Assembly (NCBI GenBank): GCA_902595555.1
Contig: CACJQM010000003.1
Span: 222,579-286,578, forward strand
DNA length: 64,000 nt
Origin: an uncultured Bacteroidota bacterium
GTDB taxonomy: Bacteria; Bacteroidota; Bacteroidia; Flavobacteriales; Flavobacteriaceae
Direction: 5' to 3'
The notes beneath the pieces are model-generated. The model worked only from the letters and a program-made list of their open reading frames with translations, was not told where the DNA came from and did no database searches. Below, piece by piece: positions 1 to 9,280 of the stretch; position 1 is the stretch's first letter; each line of letters begins with the position of its first letter. Position numbers and translations under genes: made by a program.

Positions 1-132
1 TGTTTTATTGCTACCTTTCCAAATAGTTGATGATGTTGTGTCACCTGGAACTTCTTCTTCGCCCGTAGAACAAGAATTCAAAGTGAAAATTAGAATTAAA
101 ATATATAAAAGCTTATTATATGTTTTTTTCAT
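1..132 (-). CDS. Lipoprotein, N-terminal fragment (cut by window edge)
   Basis: Reading the minus strand from the ATG at 132 gives 44 open codons that run off the left edge. The product starts with Lys residues, a hydrophobic stretch and the lipobox LNSC, followed by an acidic, Thr/Ser-rich tether (STGEEEVPGDTTSS). This is the layout of an exported Bacteroidota lipoprotein. The ORF track does not list it because it is incomplete. Function cannot be told from the visible part. Confidence 0.7.
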   Translation of the reverse strand, partial: MKKTYNKLLYILILIFTLNSCSTGEEEVPGDTTSSTIWKGSNKT

Positions 133-199
133 GTCTTTGTTATTAAAATTATTTAGAGTATTTAAATTGATTTCCTAGTTACACTTTGAATGTTGATTC

Positions 200-676
200 T
201 TGCTCAAATTTATTATTTTTATTTATCTGAAAAAATTAAAATTTATTACAATAATTATTTTAAGTCTATTTTACATTAATGTAGGTATAGCTCACTTCAC
301 TAATCCGGAATTCTTTAATGTTATAATGCCACCATATATCCCTTACCACAATCTGTTTGTTTATTTATCAGGATTTTTTGAGATGCTATTTGGATTGATG
401 ATTATTTTTAAAAAGACTAGATATTTCGGGGGGATAGGTTTATTATTTTTATTAATTGCAGTTTTTCCAGCCAATATTTATTTGTACCAATCAGCTGAAG
501 CACAAGAAATTTTAAATATATCTAAGTCAGGTGCATTTATTCGATTATTTTTTCAAGCACCCTTAATAATTTTAGCTTATTGGCATGCAAAAGAAGAAAC
601 ATCTTATAAATTTGATATTATAAGTTCTGTAATTTTTTTCCCAACCATTATTTATTTTTTAACATTATCTAATTAA
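200..676 (+). CDS. DoxX-like small membrane protein
   Basis: The 158-residue product has about four hydrophobic segments. It carries the DoxX-type pattern GIAHFTNPEFF after the first membrane helix, then a Gly-rich second helix (FEMLFGLMIIF) and a third helix ending in NIYLY. DoxX-family proteins are integral inner-membrane proteins, some linked to quinol or redox functions; the role of this one is unknown. The ORF opens with TTG, no ATG lies in frame before the first helix, and the exact start is uncertain. The next gene begins 8 nt downstream and may be co-transcribed. Confidence 0.7.
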   Translation: MLKFIIFIYLKKLKFITIIILSLFYINVGIAHFTNPEFFNVIMPPYIPYHNLFVYLSGFFEMLFGLMIIFKKTRYFGGIGLLFLLIAVFPANIYLYQSAEAQEILNISKSGAFIRLFFQAPLIILAYWHAKEETSYKFDIISSVIFFPTIIYFLTLSN

Positions 677-684
677 ATTTAAGT

Positions 685-1632
685 ATGCGTTTAAAACTAT
701 CTTGTATAATTATATTTCTTAACTCATTATTTTTATTAGCACAAAATAAAAATGTCAATGTTGATTCATTAATTAACATTAGTGAATTTCAAGTATTTAA
801 AGATGTCAAGTATGGAGATTATAAAAGAAATAGTTTAGATATTTGGCTAGCTGACTCTAAAGAAAAGACCCCTTTATTAATTTATATTCATGGTGGAGGT
901 TTTGTAGGTGGGAATAAAGATCACGCATATAGAAAAAACAATTTTAATAGATTAAAAAAGCTTCTAAACAATAATATTTCATTTGCTACAATAAATTACA
1001 GATTTATGAATAATGAGGATGGAATTTTATCCTCACTGAATGATGCAAAAAGAGCATTACAGTATATAAAATACAATCACGAAAAATTTAATATTGACAA
1101 AACGAAAATTGGTTTAATGGGTTCGTCAGCAGGCGCAACATCTTCCTTATGGATTGGATTTAATGATGATATGTCGGATAACAACAGTGATGATCCAATT
1201 GATAGAGAAAATACAACTGTAACTTGCCTAGTTGGTATTGCTGCTGCTCACTCTATGGATTTAAGAAGATGGAGAGATATGATTGACTTAGATCAAAATT
1301 ATTTTGATGAAATTACTAGAAAATATACAAAGGGTGCAGGTTTGGATGTAGATAGATGGGAGGAGAAAACATTTGAGGAAGAATACCTAAGCAAAATTGA
1401 TTTTTTTGAAAAAATGGATTCAGGAGATCCACCTTTTTTTATAGTTAATTTTGGTAAAAATAGGAAACCCAAAAATATCGCAGATTTTCATCATAATCCA
1501 ATGCATGCAAAGGTTTTAAAACAGAAAGGAGATGAATTAAAAATAAAGAATGTTGTTTATGCCACGGGAATAGGTATTATAGACCCATCAAACACTGGAA
1601 TGGTTGAGTTTATAATAGAACAGCTCAATTAA
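685..1632 (+). CDS. Exported alpha/beta hydrolase (esterase/lipase-like)
   Basis: The 315-residue protein begins with a signal peptide (MRLKLSCIIIFLNSLFLLAQ). It then shows the oxyanion-hole motif HGGGF near residue 70 and the nucleophile elbow GSSAG near residue 147, both typical of the BD-FAE/HSL esterase group. The Asp and His of the triad cannot be assigned with certainty, although His residues in the FHHNPMHA segment are candidates. It is probably periplasmic or surface-exposed and hydrolyses a carboxyl ester; the substrate is unknown. It is convergent with the DUF1295 gene with one base between the stop codons. Confidence 0.75.
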   Translation: MRLKLSCIIIFLNSLFLLAQNKNVNVDSLINISEFQVFKDVKYGDYKRNSLDIWLADSKEKTPLLIYIHGGGFVGGNKDHAYRKNNFNRLKKLLNNNISFATINYRFMNNEDGILSSLNDAKRALQYIKYNHEKFNIDKTKIGLMGSSAGATSSLWIGFNDDMSDNNSDDPIDRENTTVTCLVGIAAAHSMDLRRWRDMIDLDQNYFDEITRKYTKGAGLDVDRWEEKTFEEEYLSKIDFFEKMDSGDPPFFIVNFGKNRKPKNIADFHHNPMHAKVLKQKGDELKIKNVVYATGIGIIDPSNTGMVEFIIEQLN

Positions 1633-1633
1633 A

Positions 1634-2575
1634 TTATTTTTTCCAATCTGAATTCCAAAATCCTAAAAACATAGGAACACTTTTTTGATAAATTTTATAA
1701 TCAGGATATTTTGCCGAGCTTATTCCTTCACTAAATTGAGCACTATTATAAAATAAAATGACTAGAAGAATACAACCAATTATTGACCAGTTGAAAACAT
1801 TACCGGTAGCAGAAATACTAAAAAGGTAGAAAACAATCCAAATAAGTTGTTCAGATGTAAAGTTTGGATGTCTTGATATTGACCATAATCCAGTAGAAAC
1901 AAATCCTCTTTTGTAATCTCCAGTAAGCTTTTCACCTAAGTCTATTTTCGCATATTTTTTAGTTTGAAAATTATATTGCTGCTGGTCAGAAATAGTTTCT
2001 GTAATAATAAAAACCAACATTAATAATGCTATTATATAATCATAAATATTTATATCATTTGTTCCCTGCCAAGCAGCCAAAATTGGTAAAGTTGTAAGAA
2101 AAACTAGTCCCATTTGGTATAAACAAATGAAAAATAAATTAAATACAGCCCAATTTAATCTTGGTCTTAAAAATGGTGCTATTCTTTTTAATTCTTTCCA
2201 CCTATAATCTTCTTCTCCAACCCAAAAATAAATACTGTAACCACCTCTCCTTCCGAAGTTATAACTCAATCTAAGCCCCCAAATTGTGGCGACAATAGAC
2301 ATTAAAATCATTCTAGGATCATATCCTGATTCGGCTGTAAAATACCAAACGTAGAATATAGGTATTGTACTCCACAATTTATCTACTTGACTGTAATTCT
2401 GGAAGATCTCACTTACAACAAAAGCTAATAATGAGGCTCCAATGTAAACTTTGAATAAAAATATTAATGTTTCAAGTTGTTGATCATTAAAATTTAAATT
2501 GAAAGTATCTGCATAGAAAACCAAATACACTAAAAACAATAAAGAAAAAACTGTGATAATAATTTTTTTTGCCAT
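1634..2575 (-). CDS. DUF1295 / steroid 5-alpha-reductase-like membrane protein
   Basis: The 313-residue protein has many hydrophobic helices. Near residue 230 it carries the motif GLWSISRHPNFTSEQ, the signature shared by DUF1295, isoprenylcysteine methyltransferase and steroid 5-alpha-reductase C-terminal domains, where the Arg-His-Pro-Asn stretch binds a cofactor. Family members are inner-membrane enzymes acting on lipidic substrates, but the substrate here is unknown. It is a single-gene unit facing away from the DUF1800 gene. Confidence 0.8.
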   Translation of the reverse strand: MAKKIIITVFSLLFLVYLVFYADTFNLNFNDQQLETLIFLFKVYIGASLLAFVVSEIFQNYSQVDKLWSTIPIFYVWYFTAESGYDPRMILMSIVATIWGLRLSYNFGRRGGYSIYFWVGEEDYRWKELKRIAPFLRPRLNWAVFNLFFICLYQMGLVFLTTLPILAAWQGTNDINIYDYIIALLMLVFIITETISDQQQYNFQTKKYAKIDLGEKLTGDYKRGFVSTGLWSISRHPNFTSEQLIWIVFYLFSISATGNVFNWSIIGCILLVILFYNSAQFSEGISSAKYPDYKIYQKSVPMFLGFWNSDWKK

Positions 2576-2623
2576 AAATGATTTTCGAAAATAAGTAAAA
2601 TTTGTAATATGAGAGAGAATTCC

Positions 2624-2631
2624 GATATTTG
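2624..2631 (+). promoter_or_regulatory. Possible -7 box, DUF1800 gene
   Basis: GATATTTG differs at one base from the Bacteroidota -7 consensus TAnnTTTG. It ends exactly 4 nt before the ATG at 2636, which would give a nearly leaderless mRNA. No TTG -33 element is evident, so support is weak. Confidence 0.3.
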
Positions 2632-2635
2632 ATAC

Positions 2636-4090
2636 ATGGCTGTGAACTGTAATGAAGGTACTTTAAGTGTCTATATACCAGATCAATATAATCCATGGGA
2701 TATTTCAAAAATTTTATTCCTATTTAGAAGAATTGGATTTAGTATTAAGTTTAAAGAAGTTAAAAATTATTTAAACTTTAATCCAAGTGACTTAATTGAT
2801 CAAATATTTGAGGAAGCTCTAAACATGCCTGTATCACCTGATCCAGGCTGGGCAAATTTTGACAATGCAGACTTCACAGCATCTGGAAAAAACAGAGGAG
2901 CTTTTTTTAGAGATCATCAGAAAATAGTTTTTGAAGATTTTTTAAATAATGGCCTCAGAGAAAGATTAACTCTTTTTTGGAGTAATCATTTTGTAACGGA
3001 GTATTACATGTATAATCACCCTGCATACACATTCAGATATTATAATAATCTACAAAAAAATGCACTAGGCAACTTCAAAGAGTTTGTCAGAATAATTGGT
3101 TTGGATGATGCGATGCTAATGTATTTAAATGGATATGAAAACAAAAATAATGCTCCAAATGAAAATTACTCAAGGGAGCTTTATGAATTATTTACTTTGG
3201 GTGAGGGAAATGGTTATTCCCAAGATGATATAACTGAAACTGCTAGAGCATTAACTGGATACAATTCTAGACAAAACGGTGGTCCAATCACTTTTAATCC
3301 TAATAGATTTGATGATAATGATAAGACAATTTTTGGTAGAACAGGTAATTGGGATTATGATGATGTGATTGATATACTATTTGAAGAAAAAAGTGATTTG
3401 ATATCAAATTTTATCTGTACAAAGATTTATAAGCATTTTGTAAGCCCTAATGTCAATGATCAAATAATATCTGAGCTTTCATCTGATTTTATTCAAAATA
3501 ATTTTGAATTACTGCCAATATTTAAAAAGTTATTTAAAAGCGAACACTTTTTTAATTCTGATGCAAGTAATGTAATCATTAAAAGCCCGATAGATTTAAT
3601 GGTTTTTATTGAGAAAGAATTTGACTTTATAAAACCAAATAATTTTACTGCAAGTCTTACAAATTATCTGAGAGCCAGGACTATGGATATGGGTCAGCAA
3701 ATTCTTAATCCCATTGATGTAGCTGGTTGGCAAGAAAATCATGATTGGATATCAACAGGTACCCTTCCAATGAGATGGGAATTTGGAGATTATCTATTAA
3801 ATAGATATTACGCTGGTAATAAGGATCAATTTAGAACTTTATTAAAGGATATGATTGGAGATAAGCAAGATAATCCTGAAACTATTGTAAGAACTGTTAA
3901 AGAATATATGTTTTGTAATTATGAAATTTTAGAAGATGAATTAAATGATGCTGTTTCAATATTTAAAGGAGATATTCCTGATAATTATTTTGATGGTGGT
4001 GGCTGGACAATTGATGACAGTACTGTCCCAAAGCAATTTTATGATTTGCTAAGATTTTTTGTAACACTTCCTGAATTTCAATTAAAATGA
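2636..4090 (+). CDS. DUF1800 family protein
   Basis: The 484-residue product opens with MAVNCNEGTLSVYIPDQYNPW followed by FLFRRIGFS, the N-terminal pattern of flavobacterial DUF1800 proteins. It also carries the WSNHFVTEYYMYNHP and NENYSRELYELFTLG blocks characteristic of the family. No signal peptide is seen. DUF1800 genes nearly always sit next to DUF1501 genes, as here, where the stop overlaps the next start in ATGA. The biochemical role is unknown; export together with its DUF1501 partner is an inference from context. Confidence 0.85.
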   Translation: MAVNCNEGTLSVYIPDQYNPWDISKILFLFRRIGFSIKFKEVKNYLNFNPSDLIDQIFEEALNMPVSPDPGWANFDNADFTASGKNRGAFFRDHQKIVFEDFLNNGLRERLTLFWSNHFVTEYYMYNHPAYTFRYYNNLQKNALGNFKEFVRIIGLDDAMLMYLNGYENKNNAPNENYSRELYELFTLGEGNGYSQDDITETARALTGYNSRQNGGPITFNPNRFDDNDKTIFGRTGNWDYDDVIDILFEEKSDLISNFICTKIYKHFVSPNVNDQIISELSSDFIQNNFELLPIFKKLFKSEHFFNSDASNVIIKSPIDLMVFIEKEFDFIKPNNFTASLTNYLRARTMDMGQQILNPIDVAGWQENHDWISTGTLPMRWEFGDYLLNRYYAGNKDQFRTLLKDMIGDKQDNPETIVRTVKEYMFCNYEILEDELNDAVSIFKGDIPDNYFDGGGWTIDDSTVPKQFYDLLRFFVTLPEFQLK

Positions 4091-5694
4091 GCAAGAAATA
4101 TTTAAATTCTGAAAAGCATCATAAAGAACATTCTAAATGGGATAGAAGGGGTTTTATGAAAGTACTAGGATTAGCTGGAGCTGGATCTATATCCTTAGGC
4201 AGCACAAATCTTTCTGTCTTAAATTCAAATTTTATAACGAATGCGCTATCGGATTCATTATCAGATAGAGTTCTTGTTTTAGTTAGACTTAAGGGTGGTA
4301 ATGATGGATTGAATACAATTATACCATTATCACAATATGATACCTACGTATCAAAAAGGCCTACCCTTCACATCCCAAATAATAAAATAATTAAACTAGA
4401 TGATAATCATGGGATACCTGATTATATGTCTAATCTGATGCCCTTTTGGAATGATGGAAAGATGAAGGTAGTTAACGGAGTTGGATATGAAAGTCAAAAT
4501 TTATCTCATTTTACTTCATCTGATTATTGGGCAACTGGATCTACTAATAAAAGTGAAATGATTTCAACTGGATGGTTAGGAAGATATTATGACGAAAAAC
4601 ATTTTGATTTCAACATGAACCCCCCCGAAAAACCAATTGCAGTTCAAATTGGAAGTAATGCAAATTTAATTTTTAGCGGTGCCCAAAGGTCATATGCATT
4701 TGCTGTTGCTAATGAATCAAGACTTGAAAGGGTCGCTGAAAGAGGAGAATTTTTTGGTTTGGAAAATTTACCTGATTGTACTCATGGAGATCAATTAGAG
4801 TATTTGAGACGAGTTACTAATACAACTTATGATTATGCTAAAGTCATAAATGAAGCTTTTAAAAATTCATCAGACGCTGACACATATGATAATGAGATTG
4901 GGTTAGAAAAGCAGCTGAGATTAGTAGCTAGATTAATAAAAGGCGGACTTGGATCTAAAATATACATGGTTTCTATAGGTGGTTTTGATACTCACGGGAA
5001 TCAATCATTAACACATGAAGTTTTACTTACATATGTTGCAGATGCAATCAAGAAATTTTATGATGATTTGAATTATGAAGGACTAGATTCAAAAGTGCTT
5101 TCAATGACATTCTCAGAATTTGGAAGAAGAGTTAAGGAAAATGGATCTCAAGGAACAGATCATGGATCAGCGGCACCAACCTTACTTTTTGGCCCAGCTC
5201 TTAGGGGGAGTGGAATAATTGGAGATTGGCCAAGTCTTGACAACTTAAATCGAAGAGGTAATATGTATAATAGTATAGATTTCAGATCTATATACCAAGC
5301 AATTTTAAAAGATTGGTTATGTGGTGATTCTGAATATATAGACAAGGCAATGTTAGGAAACGAATATGATGCGCTGGGACTTGGTTTTGGATGCGATGAT
5401 CTGGATATTGTAGATTATAATGATTTATTCAACTATCATCACCCGATTTACACTAACTCTGCAAACACTGTTAATTTAAACTTAAGGATAAAACAAACTC
5501 ATAAAGTCAATATAAGAATATATGATATTTTGGGTAGACACATAAATACTGTCTTTGAAGGAGAATTAACTAATGGAGAACATTCATTCCCACTAAGCCA
5601 CAATCAAGGAGGAAAAATTTCTTCAGGACAATACTTTTATCGAATTGGTATTTCGGGTGGACAAACTTTAAGTAAATCCTTTGTAGTTAGATAG
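4087..5694 (+). CDS. DUF1501 protein with Tat signal and T9SS sorting tail
   Basis: The 535-residue protein starts with a twin-arginine-type signal (KWDRRGFMKVLGLAGAGSIS). It continues with the DUF1501 domain, which includes RLKGGNDGLNTIIPL, GGFDTHGNQ, FSEFGRRVKENGSQGTDHG and is related to the alkaline-phosphatase/sulfatase fold. The last 80 or so residues form a type IX secretion sorting domain: a beta-rich segment with VNIRIYDILGRHI and a final KSFVVR. The protein is therefore predicted to cross the inner membrane folded by Tat and the outer membrane by T9SS. Its 3' end overlaps the convergent gene by 8 bp. Confidence 0.88.
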   Translation: MSKKYLNSEKHHKEHSKWDRRGFMKVLGLAGAGSISLGSTNLSVLNSNFITNALSDSLSDRVLVLVRLKGGNDGLNTIIPLSQYDTYVSKRPTLHIPNNKIIKLDDNHGIPDYMSNLMPFWNDGKMKVVNGVGYESQNLSHFTSSDYWATGSTNKSEMISTGWLGRYYDEKHFDFNMNPPEKPIAVQIGSNANLIFSGAQRSYAFAVANESRLERVAERGEFFGLENLPDCTHGDQLEYLRRVTNTTYDYAKVINEAFKNSSDADTYDNEIGLEKQLRLVARLIKGGLGSKIYMVSIGGFDTHGNQSLTHEVLLTYVADAIKKFYDDLNYEGLDSKVLSMTFSEFGRRVKENGSQGTDHGSAAPTLLFGPALRGSGIIGDWPSLDNLNRRGNMYNSIDFRSIYQAILKDWLCGDSEYIDKAMLGNEYDALGLGFGCDDLDIVDYNDLFNYHHPIYTNSANTVNLNLRIKQTHKVNIRIYDILGRHINTVFEGELTNGEHSFPLSHNQGGKISSGQYFYRIGISGGQTLSKSFVVR

Positions 5695-6466
5695 AACTAA
5701 AAATTGATTCCATTTTCTTTTCTTCCTCCTCAGCTAGGTCTTTATCAACTAGAATTCTACCACTATGCTCATCAGTTATAAGCTTTTTTCTTGAAGCTAT
5801 ATCTAACTGAACTTGAGGAGGTATAACAAAAAAAGAACCTGCAGAAGCACCTCTTTCAACTGGAACTACAGCGAGACCATTTTTTACACTAGATCTAATT
5901 TTTTTGTATGAGTTCAAAAGAGATTCGTCAATTTTTGATTCAAATTCACTTGATTTTTTAATCAAGCCATTTTCTTCCTTTTCAGTTTCTTTCATTATTG
6001 CATCAAGCTCTCCTTTTTTATGTTTTAAATGAGTATTCCTATCATCCTTGAGCTGATTAGTCTCATCTAATTTTTCAGTTTTTTGTTCTATTTGAGCTTT
6101 TACTTCATTGATTTGTTTTTCACTGTACTCAATTTCTAATTCCTGATATTCAATTTCTTTACTAAGAGACTCAAAAGCTCTGTTATTTCTAACATTTTTT
6201 TGTTGATCGTTATATTTTTTGATCATCGCTTTTGATTCTTGAATCTTATTAAGTTTTTCTTTAATTAAATTTTCTAATTCTTCAATTTCAGCATTAACTT
6301 TGTCAACTCTAACCTCAAGACCAGCAACCTCATCTTCTAAATCTTCAACTTCAAGAGGTAGTTCACCTCTTACACTTCTTAATTTATCAATTCTTGAGTC
6401 AATTAATTGTAGATCATAAAGAGCTCTTAGCCTTTCTTCAACTGAGTATTCAACTTTTTTTGCCAT
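5687..6466 (-). CDS. Coiled-coil protein with Cys-less 'zinc ribbon' tail
   Basis: The 259-residue protein has a long charged coiled coil (about residues 10-185) rich in Glu and Lys. The C-terminal module aligns with the C4-type zinc-ribbon family, with the landmarks GSFFVIPPQVQ and SGRILVD. The positions normally held by the four zinc Cys residues are Ala, Ser and His (RGASAGSFF, ITDEHSGRI), so it should not bind zinc in the usual way. To my knowledge this is a common state in Bacteroidota members. It starts one base after the Nif3 stop and forms a two-gene operon with it. Function unknown. Confidence 0.82.
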   Translation of the reverse strand: MAKKVEYSVEERLRALYDLQLIDSRIDKLRSVRGELPLEVEDLEDEVAGLEVRVDKVNAEIEELENLIKEKLNKIQESKAMIKKYNDQQKNVRNNRAFESLSKEIEYQELEIEYSEKQINEVKAQIEQKTEKLDETNQLKDDRNTHLKHKKGELDAIMKETEKEENGLIKKSSEFESKIDESLLNSYKKIRSSVKNGLAVVPVERGASAGSFFVIPPQVQLDIASRKKLITDEHSGRILVDKDLAEEEEKKMESIFSSI

Positions 6467-6467
6467 A

Positions 6468-7250
6468 TTAATAATAATTTACAGGATTTGTCCTACTTTT
6501 TGCAATAACGCATGCAAACTTAGGAATTTTTTTATTAAGATAATTCAAAATCAACTCCTTTGTATATTTTTCACTTTCGTAGTGACCAATATCTACCAGC
6601 AACATTTTATTATTTGATTTAAAAAAATCGTGATATTTCAAATCTGCTGTTACATAGCAATCAATATTTTTGTTTAATGCTTCTTCAATAGCGAAGCTTC
6701 CAGAACCCCCTAAAACACCAATTCTTTTAATGTTATTTCCCAATAGATTACTATGACGAAGATTAGATATCTCCATTTTATCTTTTAAGAAATTTAAAAA
6801 ATCTGTCTCTGTTTTTTCGATCTCTAAATCACCAATCATACCCATTCCAATATTTTCTTTTTCATCCTTTTTAATCATAATTTCAAGATTTTTTAAACCT
6901 AATCTTTTTGCAATTTGAAAACTTACTCCCTTGGGATTATTATCAAGATTTGTGTGTATGGCATATATATTAATATTATGCTTTAGCGCTTTAATAATAA
7001 TTTCATCAACATATTCTTCACTTTTTAAACTTTCATCACCTTTATATAAAAAAGGATGAAATGTTATAATTAAATTGCAATTTTGATTGATAGCTTCATC
7101 TAAAATATTTTGAGTGGTATCTAATGTAATTAGAGCTTTTTCAATTGTTGCACTTGGATCACCTACTAAGAGACCAACATTATCAAAGTCTTCAGCATTA
7201 GAAATAGGAGACCAATCCTCCAAAACATATTGGATATCAATTAATTTCAT
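6468..7250 (-). CDS. Nif3-like dinuclear metal center protein (YbgI/YqfO family)
   Basis: The 260-residue protein has the Nif3 family markers WSPISNAEDFDNVGLLVGD near the start, TFHPFLY and AIHTNLDNN for metal-binding His/Asp residues, and DIGHYESEKYTKE near the end. The length matches the short form (E. coli YbgI type), without the inserted domain found in many longer Bacteroidota members. Family members form hexameric toroids with two metals per subunit and have been proposed as GTP cyclohydrolase-like or hydrolase proteins; the real substrate is unsettled. It is the first gene of an operon with the coiled-coil protein. Confidence 0.85.
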   Translation of the reverse strand: MKLIDIQYVLEDWSPISNAEDFDNVGLLVGDPSATIEKALITLDTTQNILDEAINQNCNLIITFHPFLYKGDESLKSEEYVDEIIIKALKHNINIYAIHTNLDNNPKGVSFQIAKRLGLKNLEIMIKKDEKENIGMGMIGDLEIEKTETDFLNFLKDKMEISNLRHSNLLGNNIKRIGVLGGSGSFAIEEALNKNIDCYVTADLKYHDFFKSNNKMLLVDIGHYESEKYTKELILNYLNKKIPKFACVIAKSRTNPVNYY

Positions 7251-7263
7251 TGAAATTTTATAT

Positions 7264-7271
7264 CAAATATA
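7264..7271 (-). promoter_or_regulatory. -7 promoter box, Nif3 gene
   Basis: On the minus strand the box reads TATATTTG, a perfect match to the Bacteroidota -7 element TAnnTTTG, ending 13 nt before the Nif3 ATG. It sits in the 40-bp divergent space shared with lpxK. No clear TTG -33 element is seen. Confidence 0.55.
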
Positions 7272-7290
7272 AAATTTATATTTTCGTCTA

Positions 7291-8301
7291 ATGTCTCTAT
7301 TGAGAATATTACTTTTCCCTATATCATTATTATACTTTTTGTATCAATTTATAAGAAATAAATTATATGATCTTAAATTGATAAAATATTATGAGTTTGA
7401 TATTCCAATAATTTCAGTAGGTAATTTATCTGTTGGTGGTACTGGAAAGACTCCACTTGTAAATTATATTATTTCAATTTTAAAAAATGATTATAAAATT
7501 GGGTTTTTAAGTAGGGGATATGGAAGAGATTCTTCTGGTTACATTTTAGCAAATGAAAGAAGTGATGTGATTGAAATTGGTGATGAACCTTACTTAATTA
7601 AAAGAAATCATAAGGGTGTAACAGTAGCTGTTGCTGAAAAAAGAGTAATTGGTATAAAAAACACCATAGAGAGGGTAGACAATATACAAATGTTTGTTCT
7701 CGATGATGCATTTCAGCACAGAAATTTAAAATGTAGTTTAAACATAGTTTTATCAAAATTTAGCAACCCATACTACAATGATTTTGTACTACCCACTGGA
7801 AATTTAAGAGAACCAAAATCAGGAATTAAAAGAGCTCAAATAATTATAATTTCAAAGTGTCCACCAGAATTAGAAATTAATAAGAGACAAGAAATAATTA
7901 AAAAAATTGCTCCCCTCTCACATCAAAAAGTATTTTTCACAACAATTGATTATAATCATTCTCTAAAAGGTAAAGATCAAATAAAAATTAAAGACTTAGT
8001 TGATTCACATATTCTTTTGGTAACTGGAATTGCTGATAGTTCAGAATTAGAAAAATTTTTAAAAAAGAACAGAATAAGTTTTGATCACCTTAAGTTTAAT
8101 GACCATCACAAATACTCTGACTTTGATATCAACACAATAAAATCGAAATCACTTGATAATAAGATAATTACTACAAAAAAAGACTATTATAAAATAATAA
8201 ATAATCAATCTCTTGATAATATTTATTACATCGATATAAAAGTTAAATTTTTAAATGATGAAAATAATTTTAAATCTGAGATTTTAAATACCTTTAAGTA
8301 A
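7291..8301 (+). CDS. lpxK: Tetraacyldisaccharide 4'-kinase
   Basis: The 336-residue protein starts with a hydrophobic helix. Around residue 50 it has the P-loop GNLSVGGTGKTP typical of LpxK, followed by SRGYGR and DDAFQHRNL, conserved active-site segments. LpxK phosphorylates the 4' position of the lipid A disaccharide at the inner membrane, so this organism makes lipid A. It is transcribed divergently from Nif3 and overlaps the convergent lipA by 8 bp. Confidence 0.95.
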   Translation: MSLLRILLFPISLLYFLYQFIRNKLYDLKLIKYYEFDIPIISVGNLSVGGTGKTPLVNYIISILKNDYKIGFLSRGYGRDSSGYILANERSDVIEIGDEPYLIKRNHKGVTVAVAEKRVIGIKNTIERVDNIQMFVLDDAFQHRNLKCSLNIVLSKFSNPYYNDFVLPTGNLREPKSGIKRAQIIIISKCPPELEINKRQEIIKKIAPLSHQKVFFTTIDYNHSLKGKDQIKIKDLVDSHILLVTGIADSSELEKFLKKNRISFDHLKFNDHHKYSDFDINTIKSKSLDNKIITTKKDYYKIINNQSLDNIYYIDIKVKFLNDENNFKSEILNTFK

Positions 8302-9247
8302 TGTGTTTTTGGGCTTTATAAGATGATCTAACAAGTGGTCCACTCTCAACATGAACAAATCCTAAATCTTCAGCAAATTTTTTATAGAATTTAAATTCTG
8401 TTGGGTCAACAAAGTTCTTAACCGGAAGATGTTTCTTTGAAGGCTGTAAATATTGACCAATGGTTACAACATCAACCTTAGCTTTTCTTAGGTCTTTTAT
8501 AGTTTGAACAACTTCTTCTTTTTTTTCACCAAAACCAAGCATAATACCAGACTTAGTTCTTTTTACGCCCTTTGATTTTAAATAACTTAAAACTTCTAAA
8601 CTTCTTTCGTATCTAGCTTGAATTCTAACCTCTCTTGTCAGTCTTTTTACGGTTTCGATATTGTGAGAAATTACTTCAGGCATCACTTCAACAATTCTAT
8701 CAAGGTGTTTATGAATACCTTGGAAATCTGGAATTAATGTTTCTAAAGTTATACCTGGGTTTAGCCTTCTTATACTTTTTACAGTTTCAGCCCAAATAAT
8801 TGAACCCATATCAGTCAGATCGTCCCTGTCTACAGACGTAATTACAGCATGCTTAATACCCATTACAGAAATGGATTTTGCAACCTTTTCAGGTTCTTCC
8901 CAATCTACTGAAAGTGGTCTACCGGTTTTAACACCACAAAATCCACATGATCTTGTACATATGTTACCTAAGATCATGAAAGTAGCAGTGCCTTCTCCCC
9001 AACATTCACCCATATTAGGACAGCTTCCTGATGAGCAGATTGTATTTAATTTATACTTATCTACTAGACCTCTTAAATTTGAATATTTTTTTCCTGTAGG
9101 TAGTTTTACCCTTATCCACTCAGGTTTTTTCTTAAACCCAAAATTATTTTTTGTGGAAATTTTTGATTCAGAATTTCTGTTTCTAATATCTAGTTTAACC
9201 CAGTTATTTGACTTACTTTTTTTATGTTCAATTAATTTAGTTTCCAA
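8294..9247 (-). CDS. lipA: Lipoyl synthase
   Basis: The 317-residue radical-SAM protein carries the auxiliary iron-sulfur motif CSSGSCPNMGEC near residue 71 and the SAM cluster motif CTRSCGFC just after it. The family-ending motif is RSSY near residue 308. LipA inserts two sulfurs into the octanoyl chain on lipoyl domains such as that of the E2 protein at 60.2 kb. The N-terminal 30 or so residues are variable, and a start further in is possible. A -7 box lies just upstream. Confidence 0.96.
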   Translation of the reverse strand: METKLIEHKKSKSNNWVKLDIRNRNSESKISTKNNFGFKKKPEWIRVKLPTGKKYSNLRGLVDKYKLNTICSSGSCPNMGECWGEGTATFMILGNICTRSCGFCGVKTGRPLSVDWEEPEKVAKSISVMGIKHAVITSVDRDDLTDMGSIIWAETVKSIRRLNPGITLETLIPDFQGIHKHLDRIVEVMPEVISHNIETVKRLTREVRIQARYERSLEVLSYLKSKGVKRTKSGIMLGFGEKKEEVVQTIKDLRKAKVDVVTIGQYLQPSKKHLPVKNFVDPTEFKFYKKFAEDLGFVHVESGPLVRSSYKAQKHIT

Positions 9248-9264
9248 CGCAATTTATTGACATA

Positions 9265-9272
9265 CAAATATA
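9265..9272 (-). promoter_or_regulatory. -7 promoter box, lipA
   Basis: The minus strand reads TATATTTG, a perfect TAnnTTTG match, ending 17 nt before the lipA ATG. This supports the annotated start at 9247. No well-spaced TTG -33 element is visible. Confidence 0.5.
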
Positions 9273-9280
9273 AATGAATT

